DNA of 6,972 nt from DAOTTI01 sp034437795. GTDB taxonomy: Bacteria > Chloroflexota > UBA11872 > UBA12225. The position numbers were made by a program, and so were the translations under genes. The notes below the pieces were generated by a model. That model did not search any database. It saw nothing but the letters and a program-made list of their open reading frames with translations, and had not been told where the DNA came from. Positions 1 to 6,187 of this stretch are shown here, piece after piece (position 1 is the first letter of the stretch; the number at the start of each line of letters is the position of its first letter). Location of the stretch: the NCBI GenBank assembly GCA_034437795.1, contig DAOTTI010000004.1, positions 1-6,972 on the forward strand, written 5' to 3'.

Positions 1-35
1 CCCCTCTCCGACACGGAGAGGGGGAACGCCGGCCA
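1..35. repeat. 35-bp hairpin repeat, copy 1
   Basis: A 10-bp perfect stem (positions 1-10 with 14-23, loop ACA) is followed by a GAACGCCGGCCA tail. The same 35-bp unit recurs at 61-95 and 5657-5691. The stem pair at positions 5/19 is T-A here. The copy may be cut by the window edge, since the copy at 5657 sits inside a larger inverted repeat. It looks like an intergenic REP-like element. Its function cannot be read from the sequence. Confidence 0.75.
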
Positions 36-60
36 CGGCTGTGCGGCTGGGCCCCGCCGC

Positions 61-95
61 CCCCGCTCCGACGCGGAGAGGGGGAACGCCGGCCA
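61..95. repeat. 35-bp hairpin repeat, copy 2
   Basis: This is the second copy of the unit at 1-35, starting exactly 60 bp after it and with the same GAACGCCGGCCA tail. The stem here carries a G/A mismatch at positions 65/79, where copy 1 has T-A and copy 3 has G-C, and the loop is ACG instead of ACA. It lies about 125 bp upstream of the metallohydrolase start. The rest of the 96-220 stretch holds no gene or recognisable promoter. Confidence 0.75.
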
Positions 96-220
96 TGGGC
101 AGAGGAGTTTCCGCGGCAGGACGGCGACAGCGAGCCGTTCAGCGGATTGGTATCACAGGCGCGAAGCAGCGAGAGTGGAACGAGGGGTAACGGACAGAAG
201 GCGAGGGAGGGCCAGGCCAG

Positions 221-1876
221 ATGGGTACGCTGAGGGGGATCATCGTCGACGCACAGACCGGGCGGCGGCTGGAGGCGCGGGTCCACGCCCTGGCCAGTAC
301 CGGGCAGTTCCGCGCGCCGCCGGACGCCATCCTGAAGGCAGGCGGCGGCCCACCCTTCTTCTACGCCGACGGCGGCTTCGTCCTGGACCTGCCGGTGGGG
401 CAGGCACAACTGGTGCTGGAACGGGGCATCGAGTACCGGCCCCTCTACCGGCACGTGGAGATCCCGCGCAATGGCGCGGTGGAGGTGGAGTTCCGGCTGG
501 AGCGCTGGATCGACCTGCCTGGCGCGGGCTGGCACGCCGGCAACACGCACATTCATTATGACGAGAAGGAGACGCGCCCCGATGAGCGCCTGCGCCTGGA
601 CCCACGGGTAGAGGACCTCTCCGTGGCGGTGATCAGCGTACTCCGGCGGCGCGAGCTGGCTTATGCCAGCAACCGGTATCGCGTCGGCTTCGCCTCACAC
701 CTTTCCAGTGAGCGACTGGCCATCGACGTGGGCGAGGAGACGCGCCATAACAGCCAGCCCTGGGAGATTGGCTACGGGCACGTGATGCTGATCGGCCTGC
801 AGCATCTGGTCGAGCCGCTCAGTCGAGGCATCCTGGTAGACGACTTCGATCCCGACTACCCGCCGCTGATCGACGCCTGTGACGAGGCGCGGCGCCAGGG
901 CGGCGTGGCCATCTGGTGCCACAACGGGCGGGGGATGGAGGCACCGGTGGCGGCGGCGCTGGGCAAGCTGGACGCCTTCAATCTGTTCGACCCCTACTGG
1001 ATGGACCCCGAGTGGGAGATCTGGTATGCCCTGCTCAACTGCGGCTTCACGCTGCCGGCCAGCACCGGCTCCGACTGGTTCATCTGCTCCAGTAATCGCG
1101 TCTACGTGCACACGGGCAGCGCGACCGAGGAGCTGCCCCTGACGCACGGCCCAATCGAGCAACATGCCGGTCCACACGGGGGCCTGACGCACCCGCTGGA
1201 CCCGGGCGCCATCCGGCCCGCCCCGCACGACAGCGGGCGTAATGCAACCGATAGCTCAGACGAACCTGCCGGCGGGCACGGCCGGCACGCGGGCGACCAC
1301 GGGCGCGTGGCGCGCGCCTTCTCCTACGGGGCGTGGCTGGAGGGGCTCAAGGCGGGGCGCACATTCATCACCAATGGCCCGGCGCTGTGGCTGGAGGTGG
1401 CCGGCCGCGGCGCGGGGGAACGTCTGGAGATCAGCGGCCCCACTCGCCTGGAATGCACCGTCCGCTGGCAGAGCGCGCTGCCGGTCAACCGCGTGGAGGT
1501 GGTGCACAACGGCGAGGTGGCGGCACGGGAGGCGTGGGGCGATGGGCGCCGCGAGGGGAAGCTGCGCGTGCAGGTAGCCGCTTCGCCCGCCGACGGACAC
1601 GGCTGGCTGGCCGCGCGGTGCTTCGGAGATGCGCGCAACAGCTACGGGCACTTCCTGTGGGCGCACACCAGCCCGGTGTACTTGCGCGCCGTTCCTGCCA
1701 GCGGGGCGCCCGGCACGGGTCCGGCGCGCCGCGCCGCGGCGGAGCGGTTCGTGGCGGATATCGATCGGTCGCTGCAATGGATCGCCACCCAAGGCAAGTT
1801 TCACCACGCTGGGCAGCGGGATCGGATGCTGGCCCTCTTCCGCCAGGCGCGGGAGGTGTACGCTGGCCTGGCATGA
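221..1876 (+). CDS. CehA/McbA family PHP-type metallohydrolase
   Basis: This 551-residue protein is a probable metal-dependent hydrolase of the PHP-like CehA/McbA family, whose named members hydrolyse carbamate or ester/amide bonds. Residues 1 to about 95 resemble a carboxypeptidase-regulatory-like beta-sandwich (G-I-I-V-D-A-x-T-G start). The PHP domain begins at GWHAGNTHIHYD, with metal-ligand candidates H105, H110 and H112. It continues with GEE (171-173), H187 in GYGH, H234 in WCHNG and D285 in TGSDW, so the usual ligand set appears complete. After the catalytic Asp there is an unusual His/Gly-rich insert (about 309-361), then the family's FSYGAWLEGLKAGRTF segment and a C-terminal beta-rich part. 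No signal peptide is visible, so it is probably cytoplasmic, unlike some exported relatives. The ATG at 221 follows a GGGAGG (205-210) at 10-nt spacing. The substrate is unknown. Confidence 0.88.
   Translation: MGTLRGIIVDAQTGRRLEARVHALASTGQFRAPPDAILKAGGGPPFFYADGGFVLDLPVGQAQLVLERGIEYRPLYRHVEIPRNGAVEVEFRLERWIDLPGAGWHAGNTHIHYDEKETRPDERLRLDPRVEDLSVAVISVLRRRELAYASNRYRVGFASHLSSERLAIDVGEETRHNSQPWEIGYGHVMLIGLQHLVEPLSRGILVDDFDPDYPPLIDACDEARRQGGVAIWCHNGRGMEAPVAAALGKLDAFNLFDPYWMDPEWEIWYALLNCGFTLPASTGSDWFICSSNRVYVHTGSATEELPLTHGPIEQHAGPHGGLTHPLDPGAIRPAPHDSGRNATDSSDEPAGGHGRHAGDHGRVARAFSYGAWLEGLKAGRTFITNGPALWLEVAGRGAGERLEISGPTRLECTVRWQSALPVNRVEVVHNGEVAAREAWGDGRREGKLRVQVAASPADGHGWLAARCFGDARNSYGHFLWAHTSPVYLRAVPASGAPGTGPARRAAAERFVADIDRSLQWIATQGKFHHAGQRDRMLALFRQAREVYAGLA
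1145..1300 (+). other. His/Gly-rich insert in the metallohydrolase
   Basis: Residues 309-360 of the metallohydrolase contain eight histidines (309, 315, 319, 324, 336, 353, 356, 360) together with Gly, Pro, Asp and Ser. Predicted secondary structure looks sparse. The stretch separates the TGSDW metal-ligand motif from the conserved FSYGAWLEGLKAGRTF segment, which from memory of the family I expect to lie closer together. It could be a disordered loop that binds or buffers metal, or simply neutral low-complexity expansion. Reading frame and composition continue undisturbed on both sides, so this is not a frameshift artefact. Confidence 0.6.
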
Positions 1877-1940
1877 TAGACCGCAGGGCGTACTTGAACT
1901 GCCCTGACACGGGGCGCGAGCCTGGAGTAGTCATGTGGCG

Positions 1941-1979
1941 GAGCCCTCACCCTAGCTCTCTCTTGGGGAGACGGGGCTC
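1941..1979. repeat. CCCTCACCCT-type hairpin repeat, copy A
   Basis: The element begins with GAGCCCTCACCCT and closes with GGGGCTC, so the ends (GAGCCC at 1941-1946, GGGCTC at 1974-1979) pair. The central CTCTCTTGGGGAGA is an imperfect stem-loop. It is the most degenerate of three tandemly spaced related elements between the metallohydrolase and methyltransferase genes. Confidence 0.6.
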
Positions 1980-2003
1980 GCTCAGTCGGGAGTAGCGAGA
2001 AGG

Positions 2004-2042
2004 GAGCCCTCACCCTAACCCTCTCCCTGTGGGAGAGGGGAC
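2004..2042. repeat. CCCTCACCCT-type hairpin repeat, copy B
   Basis: The leader GAGCCCTCACCCTAA is followed by a perfect 9-bp stem CCCTCTCCC / GGGAGAGGG (2019-2027 with 2031-2039) and a TGT loop. This is a dispersed intergenic repeat type I recognise from many high-GC bacterial genomes. There is no T-run after the stem, so it is not a classical intrinsic terminator, although it could stop or stabilise the upstream transcript's 3' end. Confidence 0.75.
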
Positions 2043-2047
2043 TAAGG

Positions 2048-2087
2048 GAGCCATCACCCTGGCCCTTTCCCGCAAGGGGAGAGGGGG
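2048..2087. repeat. CCCTCACCCT-type hairpin repeat, copy C
   Basis: The leader GAGCCATCACCCTGG is followed by stem CCCTTTCCC (2063-2071) pairing with GGGAGAGGG (2077-2085). One T-G wobble lies in the middle and the loop is GCAAG. It starts 44 bp after the start of copy B. The remaining sequence to 2158 holds only the methyltransferase ribosome-binding region. Confidence 0.65.
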
Positions 2088-2143
2088 CTTGTCGCAGGCG
2101 GGGGGAATCCAGGCTGGGCAAGCGTACTGAGATCAAGACGACT

Positions 2144-2150
2144 GGAAGGA
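2144..2150 (+). promoter_or_regulatory. Ribosome-binding site deciding the methyltransferase start
   Basis: GGAAGGA lies 8 nt before a GTG at 2159. A second weaker GAAGG (2155-2159) lies 5 nt before an ATG at 2165, two codons downstream. The first pairing has better strength and spacing, so the GTG is preferred. The protein would differ by only two residues. Confidence 0.45.
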
Positions 2151-2158
2151 AGACGAAG

Positions 2159-3028
2159 GTGACGATGGTGAGCCAGCAGCGAGCGTCATTCGTCCGCGAG
2201 GCGATGCGGAAGAACTGGGCGGCGCGGATGCGCCACTACGACCAGCATGCGGCGCCCAATACTGCCAGGTTCGCCGCGGTACTGCTCGACCTGGTGCGGC
2301 CGCAACCGGGAGAGCGGGTGCTGGACGTAGCTACGGGGTCCGGCGTGGTGGCGGTGGCGGCCGCCAGGCTGGTCGGGCCAAGCGGGAGCATCGTGGCCAC
2401 GGACCTGGTGCCCGAGTGGGAGGATCTGTTTGCCGAGCGCTGCGCCGCAGCGGGAGTGCGGAACGCCGCCTTCCGCGCGATGGGGGCTGAGGCTCTTGAC
2501 CTGCCCGATGAGACGTTCGACGTGGCCCTGTGCCAGTTCGGGCTGATGTTCGTGCCTGACCCGCTGCAGGCCCTTCGGGAGATGCGGCGGGTGCTGCGCC
2601 AGGGCGGCCGGCTGGGCATCGTGGTATGGAGCACGGCCGAGCGGGCCGTGTGCGTCGGGCTTCTGGATCGCCTGCTGGCGCCGCTCCTGGCGGCGGTGCC
2701 GCCGGAGGCCCAGCTCCCCACAGCGCTCAGCTTGAGCGAACCGGGCTTGATCGAGCGTCTGATCGCTGAGGCGGGGTTTGGCGCGCTCAACTCTGAGCGG
2801 CGGGTGCTGGACTACATCTCGGAAGCGCCGGAGGAGGCCTGGCGCTTCCGCGTGATCGAGGGTCCGCCGGCAGTGCGAGAGGCGGTGGCGAGGCTCCACC
2901 CCGACGAGCGCCGACAGCTACATCACCGGTTCGTGGCGGAATTGGAGCGCTACCGGCAGGGAGGAGAGATCCGGCTCCCTAGCGAGGCCATTTACGTTAC
3001 GGCAAGGAAGGGGTCGCGTAGCGAGTAG
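2159..3028 (+). CDS. Class I SAM-dependent methyltransferase, UbiE-like
   Basis: This 289-residue soluble protein has the Rossmann methyltransferase fold and should transfer a methyl group from S-adenosylmethionine. Motif I is VLDVATGSG (54-62). The acidic residue after strand 2 is D82 (VATDLV). Strand 4 is FDVALCQFGLMFVPD (120-134), and RVLRQGGRLGIVVW (144-157) is the typical helix/strand 5 region. The N-terminal WAARMRHYDQHA segment and total length fit stand-alone UbiE/COQ5-like enzymes of unassigned substrate, so I give no gene symbol. The start is a GTG backed by GGAAGGA; an ATG two codons on is the alternative. The last five codons (GSRSE) and the stop lie in a 21-bp tandem repeat, so the C-terminus seems to have been set by repeat expansion. 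It is 282 bp from the upstream gene and 178 bp from the next, which argues against a tight operon. Confidence 0.88.
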   Translation: MTMVSQQRASFVREAMRKNWAARMRHYDQHAAPNTARFAAVLLDLVRPQPGERVLDVATGSGVVAVAAARLVGPSGSIVATDLVPEWEDLFAERCAAAGVRNAAFRAMGAEALDLPDETFDVALCQFGLMFVPDPLQALREMRRVLRQGGRLGIVVWSTAERAVCVGLLDRLLAPLLAAVPPEAQLPTALSLSEPGLIERLIAEAGFGALNSERRVLDYISEAPEEAWRFRVIEGPPAVREAVARLHPDERRQLHHRFVAELERYRQGGEIRLPSEAIYVTARKGSRSE

Positions 3029-3093
3029 CGAGGGCCGCGTAGCGAGTAGCGACGGCCGCGTAGCGAGTGGCGAGGGCTGAGTAGCGAGTGAGG
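3010..3093. repeat. Four 21-bp tandem repeats built from a GTAGCGA heptamer
   Basis: Four consecutive 21-bp units start at 3010, 3031, 3052 and 3073. Each is three heptamers of the form GTAGCGA, GTRGCGA, then a GGGCCGC-like spacer. The last unit is most diverged (GGGCTGA, GTGAGGA). The first unit contains the stop codon (TAG, 3026-3028) of the methyltransferase gene. A lone GTAGCGA also occurs at 1992-1998 between two hairpin repeats. There is no CRISPR-like spacer structure. The remaining 3094-3206 holds no gene, but GGTCAAGC occurs twice (3187-3194, 3197-3204) just ahead of the kinase start. Confidence 0.8.
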
Positions 3094-3206
3094 AGAGTTT
3101 GGCAGGTGGCGGGGGTTTCTGCCGGAGGCGAAGGGCCAGCGGAAGAGGGAACGCATCGGTGGAGCGGTGGTCGTGAAGTGGTGGTAGGTCAAGCAGGGTC
3201 AAGCCG

Positions 3207-4145
3207 GTGAGCCGGCCGGGAATGGCGACGCTTGATGCTCTCAATGCGGATGAGATCCTCGCGGCCCTGGGCGTCTCCGGCGTCGCTCGGGTGGCGCCGG
3301 TGCCCGGAGGGTGGGATACCGCGCTCTGGCAGGTGGAGCGGGCGGACGGGCGGCGCTTCGCCCTGCGCGTCTTTCGCCCCGAGCAGGAGCAGACCTGGCG
3401 CCGCGAGGCGCTGGCCATGCGGGCGGCGGCCGCGGGCGGCGTGCCCGTGCCCCAGCTAGAGCGGGAGGGGCGATGGCAGGACCGCCCCGCGCTCTTGCTC
3501 TCGTGGTGCGCCGGCCGGCCGTTGCTGCACCAGGTGCTGGCGAGGCCCTGGCGCGTATGGCGGGCCGCCGTCGAGTTCGGGCGGGTGCAGGCTTGCATCC
3601 ACGCCGTGCCTGCGCCGGCGCCGTTTGGGCATTCGGATCACTCCTGGATTGCGCGGGCGGGGCCCGAGGAGGAGGCGCTGCAGGAGCGGCTGCGGTCACT
3701 GCCCCTGCAATCCGGCCACCTGCTGCATCTCGATTACCACCCGCTGAACGTGCTTGTGGCAGGGAAGGAGATTACGTGCGTGCTGGACTGGGCCAACGCG
3801 TGCGCGGGGGACCCGCGCGCCGACCTCGCGCGGACCGTGACGCTCCTGCGTCTGCCTCCAGTACCCCCGGAGATGCCGTCGCTCCTGGCGAAGGCCGTGA
3901 CCGCCGGTCGCCGGCTCCTGGAAGCGGGGTGGCGCCACGGATACCGGCGTGAGGCCGCGCGCCGGGGCTCGTTGTCAGCCATCGCCCCCGCCCAGGCGCT
4001 GTTCTACGCCTGGGCGGGGGCATTCATGGTGCGCGACCTGGCGCCCAAGCTCGGGAGCCGCGGGGTGTGGCTACAGGCGCACGATCTGGAGCGGATGCGG
4101 CGCTGGACGGCGCGATGGAAACGGCGGGCCGGGCTGCCAGCGTGA
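3207..4145 (+). CDS. APH-fold phosphotransferase (aminoglycoside phosphotransferase family kinase)
   Basis: This 312-residue protein has the eukaryotic-kinase-like APH fold and probably phosphorylates a hydroxyl of a small molecule using ATP. The N-lobe includes PVPGGWDTALWQV (31-43), a nucleotide-loop candidate, and FALRVFRP (51-58), where the usual ATP-positioning Lys is an Arg (R54). The catalytic loop is HLDYHPLN (174-181), with catalytic base D176 and metal ligand N181. The DFG-equivalent is VLDWANA with D194, followed by GDPRADLA (201-208). The C-terminal part is helical and basic. Homoserine-kinase, choline-kinase and antibiotic-kinase relatives share these motifs, so substrate and resistance role cannot be assigned. 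The start is taken as GTG 3207, with a weak CAGGG about 8 nt upstream; ATG 3222 (MATLDAL) is a realistic alternative. It converges with the PLP-enzyme gene. Confidence 0.85.
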   Translation: MSRPGMATLDALNADEILAALGVSGVARVAPVPGGWDTALWQVERADGRRFALRVFRPEQEQTWRREALAMRAAAAGGVPVPQLEREGRWQDRPALLLSWCAGRPLLHQVLARPWRVWRAAVEFGRVQACIHAVPAPAPFGHSDHSWIARAGPEEEALQERLRSLPLQSGHLLHLDYHPLNVLVAGKEITCVLDWANACAGDPRADLARTVTLLRLPPVPPEMPSLLAKAVTAGRRLLEAGWRHGYRREAARRGSLSAIAPAQALFYAWAGAFMVRDLAPKLGSRGVWLQAHDLERMRRWTARWKRRAGLPA

Positions 4146-4170
4146 CTGGCTAGCCTGGACTATTCACAAG

Positions 4171-4245
4171 GCGGAGCCCGCACCGTCGCCCGCGGAGCGG
4201 CCCCCGCTCTCCCAAAGGGAGAGCGGACTTCTCGCCAGCGAGAAG
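4171..4245. repeat. Convergent-intergenic hairpin repeat pair
   Basis: A leader GCGGAGCCCGCACC (4171-4184) matches, with one difference, the leader before the repeat at 1941. It is followed by a perfect 10-bp stem CCGCTCTCCC / GGGAGAGCGG (4204-4213 with 4217-4226, loop AAA). A second stem-loop, CTTCTCG / CGAGAAG (4228-4234 with 4239-4245), follows immediately. They sit between the stops of two converging genes (4145 and 4336), where they could serve both transcripts as 3'-end structures. No T-run follows either stem, so an intrinsic terminator is not claimed. Confidence 0.6.
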
Positions 4246-4335
4246 ATGGCAGGCGAGTGGGTCACCTGCCCTGGCTATGGCTATCGGCTCCCCTGGTGGA
4301 ATGGCAATGGGCATGACAAACGACCCACTAGAAGC

Positions 4336-5541
4336 TCACGCACGGGATAGGATGTGCCGCAGCCGTTCGGCCACGACGTCGATCTCCCCCGGCTCGAGCG
4401 TCATGGGGTTCACGACCAGGTCGCCTCCGAACCGGCTGATGGCGATCGGCGGGTCGCCTTCGAGCAGGGCACGCACCACCTGCTCCGGCGCGGGCCAGTG
4501 GCCGGGAGCCAGACGGATCACCGCCTTGGGGGCCACCGGCGGGCGGCCGTAGTGGTCATGGCCGGCGACGACCGCCGCCTCGACGCCGGGCAGGCCGGCG
4601 AGGGCATCGACCACCGTGCGGGCCTGGCGCTCCCAGCCTCGGAGCTGCTCGGCCTCGTCCATGGCCATGAACAGCTCGACGGCTCGGACGAGACCGGCGA
4701 TCTCCTCCTTGCCGACCTTCATCGGCCGGCCAATGGCGGTGTTCGGGTTGTTGTTGAGCGCAGCGGCGGCGATGAGGTCCCGCCGGCCGAGGACGAGGCC
4801 GGTACACTGCGGGCCGCGGATAGCCTTGCCGCCGGAGAAGATGGCCACGGCGGCGCCGGCGTCGAGGAACCGGCGGAAGTTGGCCCTGGGCGGGAGCTCG
4901 GCTGCCGCATCCACCAGCACGGGCACGCCGGCCGCGCTGGCGGCGCGGGCGACGCCGGCGATGAACTGCTCGGCGCCGCCGGTGCGCGGGCGCAGGCGAT
5001 CGAGCGTGGCGACGACCAGCAAGACGGCCGCGGTGCGCCGGCCAAAGGCCTGGGTGAACAGCTCCGGCGCCAGCGGGCCATCCCCCTGCTCATGGCCGAC
5101 TTCGACCAGCCGGGCGCCGGCGGCCTCGGCCGCCTGGTACATGTAGTTTGGGCGAGGCGATCCGAGAACGACGACCTCGTTTCGCGGGGCATCGCCAGGG
5201 GGTCTGGGCAAGGCCCAGATGCGCTGGCGGTCGTCGCCGGTCAGGCAGGCGGCGGTCGCCAGCAGGATGCCGCTGGCGGCGCCGGCGCTGACCAGGGCGG
5301 CCTCGACGCCGAGCACCTCGGCGATGCGCCGGCCGGCCGCGTCTTGAAGCTCCCGCAACTGCACGTAGCGTCCGGCGGCCTCACGCATTGCCTCCAGGAC
5401 CGGCGGGGGCATGAGCGACCCGCCCTGGGCCGTATTGTGTCCTGAGGCGTTGATCAGCGGGCGCACGCCAAGCCCCGCGTAGATGCCGCTCTGTGCCGCA
5501 CGTGCCGCCAACGCATTCGCCCTCTCTGCTAGCTCTGTCAT
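4336..5541 (-). CDS. SelA/DgaE-like PLP-dependent enzyme
   Basis: This 401-residue fold-type I PLP enzyme belongs to the SelA-like group that includes D-glucosaminate-6-phosphate ammonia-lyase (DgaE) and relatives. The family opening RPLINASGHNTAQGGS (27-42) is present. SAGAASG (85-91) fits the PLP-phosphate loop, D211 in VLVDAAAE should contact the pyridine nitrogen, and K239 in FSGGKAIRGPQ should form the Schiff base. AIGRPMKVGKEE (269-280) is a hallmark of this subfamily. It is unlikely to be true selenocysteine synthase: it lacks the longer N-terminal domain and no selenium genes are nearby. The likely chemistry is elimination of ammonia from an amino sugar or amino acid, with substrate unknown. 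The start is the ATG at 5541, because the frame further upstream runs through a repeat and is low-complexity. A GGAGAGGAG lies 11 nt upstream. Confidence 0.86.
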   Translation of the reverse strand: MTELAERANALAARAAQSGIYAGLGVRPLINASGHNTAQGGSLMPPPVLEAMREAAGRYVQLRELQDAAGRRIAEVLGVEAALVSAGAASGILLATAACLTGDDRQRIWALPRPPGDAPRNEVVVLGSPRPNYMYQAAEAAGARLVEVGHEQGDGPLAPELFTQAFGRRTAAVLLVVATLDRLRPRTGGAEQFIAGVARAASAAGVPVLVDAAAELPPRANFRRFLDAGAAVAIFSGGKAIRGPQCTGLVLGRRDLIAAAALNNNPNTAIGRPMKVGKEEIAGLVRAVELFMAMDEAEQLRGWERQARTVVDALAGLPGVEAAVVAGHDHYGRPPVAPKAVIRLAPGHWPAPEQVVRALLEGDPPIAISRFGGDLVVNPMTLEPGEIDVVAERLRHILSRA

Positions 5542-5552
5542 CGTGCCAGTTG

Positions 5553-5561
5553 CTCCTCTCC
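5553..5561 (-). promoter_or_regulatory. Ribosome-binding site fixing the PLP-enzyme start
   Basis: On the minus strand GGAGAGGAG precedes the ATG at 5541 with an 11-nt gap. It supports this start over an in-frame ATG 57 codons upstream (5712), whose extra residues are translated from the 5643-5701 inverted repeat. The spacing is a little long. Confidence 0.5.
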
Positions 5562-5642
5562 GTCCACGCCGTCCACTGTTGGACGGTTGGGGTGCATGCG
5601 CCATTCTAGGGGGTGGCGCGTCATGCGGCCAGCCGCGGCGGA

Positions 5643-5701
5643 CCTCACCCCCTGGCCCCCGCTCCGACACGGAGCGGGGGAACGCCGGCCAGGGGGTGAG
5701 G
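5643..5701. repeat. Nested inverted repeat containing the third 35-bp element
   Basis: An outer perfect 15-bp inverted repeat, CCTCACCCCCTGGCC (5643-5657) with GGCCAGGGGGTGAGG (5687-5701), encloses an inner perfect 11-bp stem CCCCCGCTCCG / CGGAGCGGGGG (5656-5666 with 5670-5680, loop ACA). The inner part plus tail (5657-5691) is the third copy of the unit at 1-35 and 61-95. The left arm also resembles the CCTCACCC leader of the repeats at 1941-2087, which suggests all belong to one wider family. It lies upstream of the PLP-enzyme gene. Aside from a weak stem-loop near 5749, I see nothing else in 5542-5914. Confidence 0.8.
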
Positions 5702-5914
5702 ATCTGGCCCACGGGGGCCGTGCCGGCGCCGCGCCGTGTCCGAGAAGGGGAGACAGCAGCCGTGCGTGTGCCGTCTCCGGACCTTTTTCATGCGCCCTGC
5801 GGCGCGCGACGCGGCGTAGCTGGCCGCACCGCCGGAGGCGCCTGCCACCAGCCGCGTGCCCTGTGGCCTCTGGCAGCGCGAGGGGGCCGACCCTGTCGCG
5901 CCGGCTGGGCGCGC

Positions 5915-6187
5915 TCAGTCGGCCAGCGCCCGCTCGAGCTGGGCAACCTCGCGCGCCTGAATGCCTAAACAGTAGACACCGCTCGCCTCACAGCGCTCCC
6001 GCGCCTCGCGCCGCAGGCCTGAGCTGGAGACGATCCAGAGGCAACCTGCCAGCCGGCCGGTCGCCTGCTCAACGTACTCGCGCATAGGCAGCAAGCGATC
6101 GACGTCGGCACCCACCATCCCGCCACGCCCGTGCTTGCACTCGGTAAGCCACGTCTCGGTGCCGTCGGTCACGCCAGCGATCTCCAC
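5915..6187 (-). CDS. C-terminal fragment of a PD-(D/E)xK (Mrr-like) endonuclease domain
   Basis: This 90-residue frame resembles the end of a restriction-endonuclease-like domain. ETWLTECKHG (11-20) gives the ExK pair E16 and K18, followed by a helix, then CLWIVSSSGLRREARERCEASGV, the usual late strand/helix of Mrr-type nucleases. The only possible start is a GTG at 6187, and it lacks a clear ribosome-binding site. The open frame continues upstream to a stop at 6347-6349 with no other ATG, GTG or TTG. The upstream codons (RAGS just before VEI) still look like domain sequence. The position where EID is common reads EIA, so the catalytic Asp may be lost. I infer a 5'-truncated or decaying gene, perhaps from a larger ATPase-nuclease or restriction protein. 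It is on the same strand as the PLP-enzyme gene but 373 bp away. Confidence 0.5.
   Translation of the reverse strand: MEIAGVTDGTETWLTECKHGRGGMVGADVDRLLPMREYVEQATGRLAGCLWIVSSSGLRREARERCEASGVYCLGIQAREVAQLERALAD

Noticed and set aside
3010..3093. CRISPR array
   Set aside because: The repeats are contiguous 21-mers without unique spacers; this is a microsatellite-type array.
2918..3598. A 226-codon minus-strand frame with repeated LLATRPS residues
   Set aside because: The repeat residues are just the translated 21-bp tandem array. The frame overlaps the ends of two well-supported genes and has no domain signature.
4354..5445. A 363-codon open frame on the plus strand
   Set aside because: It lies entirely antisense to the PLP-enzyme gene, which has clear family motifs. 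Long antisense frames are expected at this GC content, and its translation shows no domain.
5542..5712. N-terminal extension of the PLP enzyme to an upstream ATG at 5712
   Set aside because: The extra 57 residues are translated from the nested inverted repeat and are low-complexity. The ATG at 5541 has a ribosome-binding site and gives the normal family N-terminus.
5749..5788. Stem-loop GGAGAC...GTCTCC followed by a TTTTT run, as a plus-strand terminator
   Set aside because: The stem is only 6 bp plus a mismatch, with the T-run 5 nt away, and no plus-strand gene ends nearby. It does not fit the minus-strand genes either.
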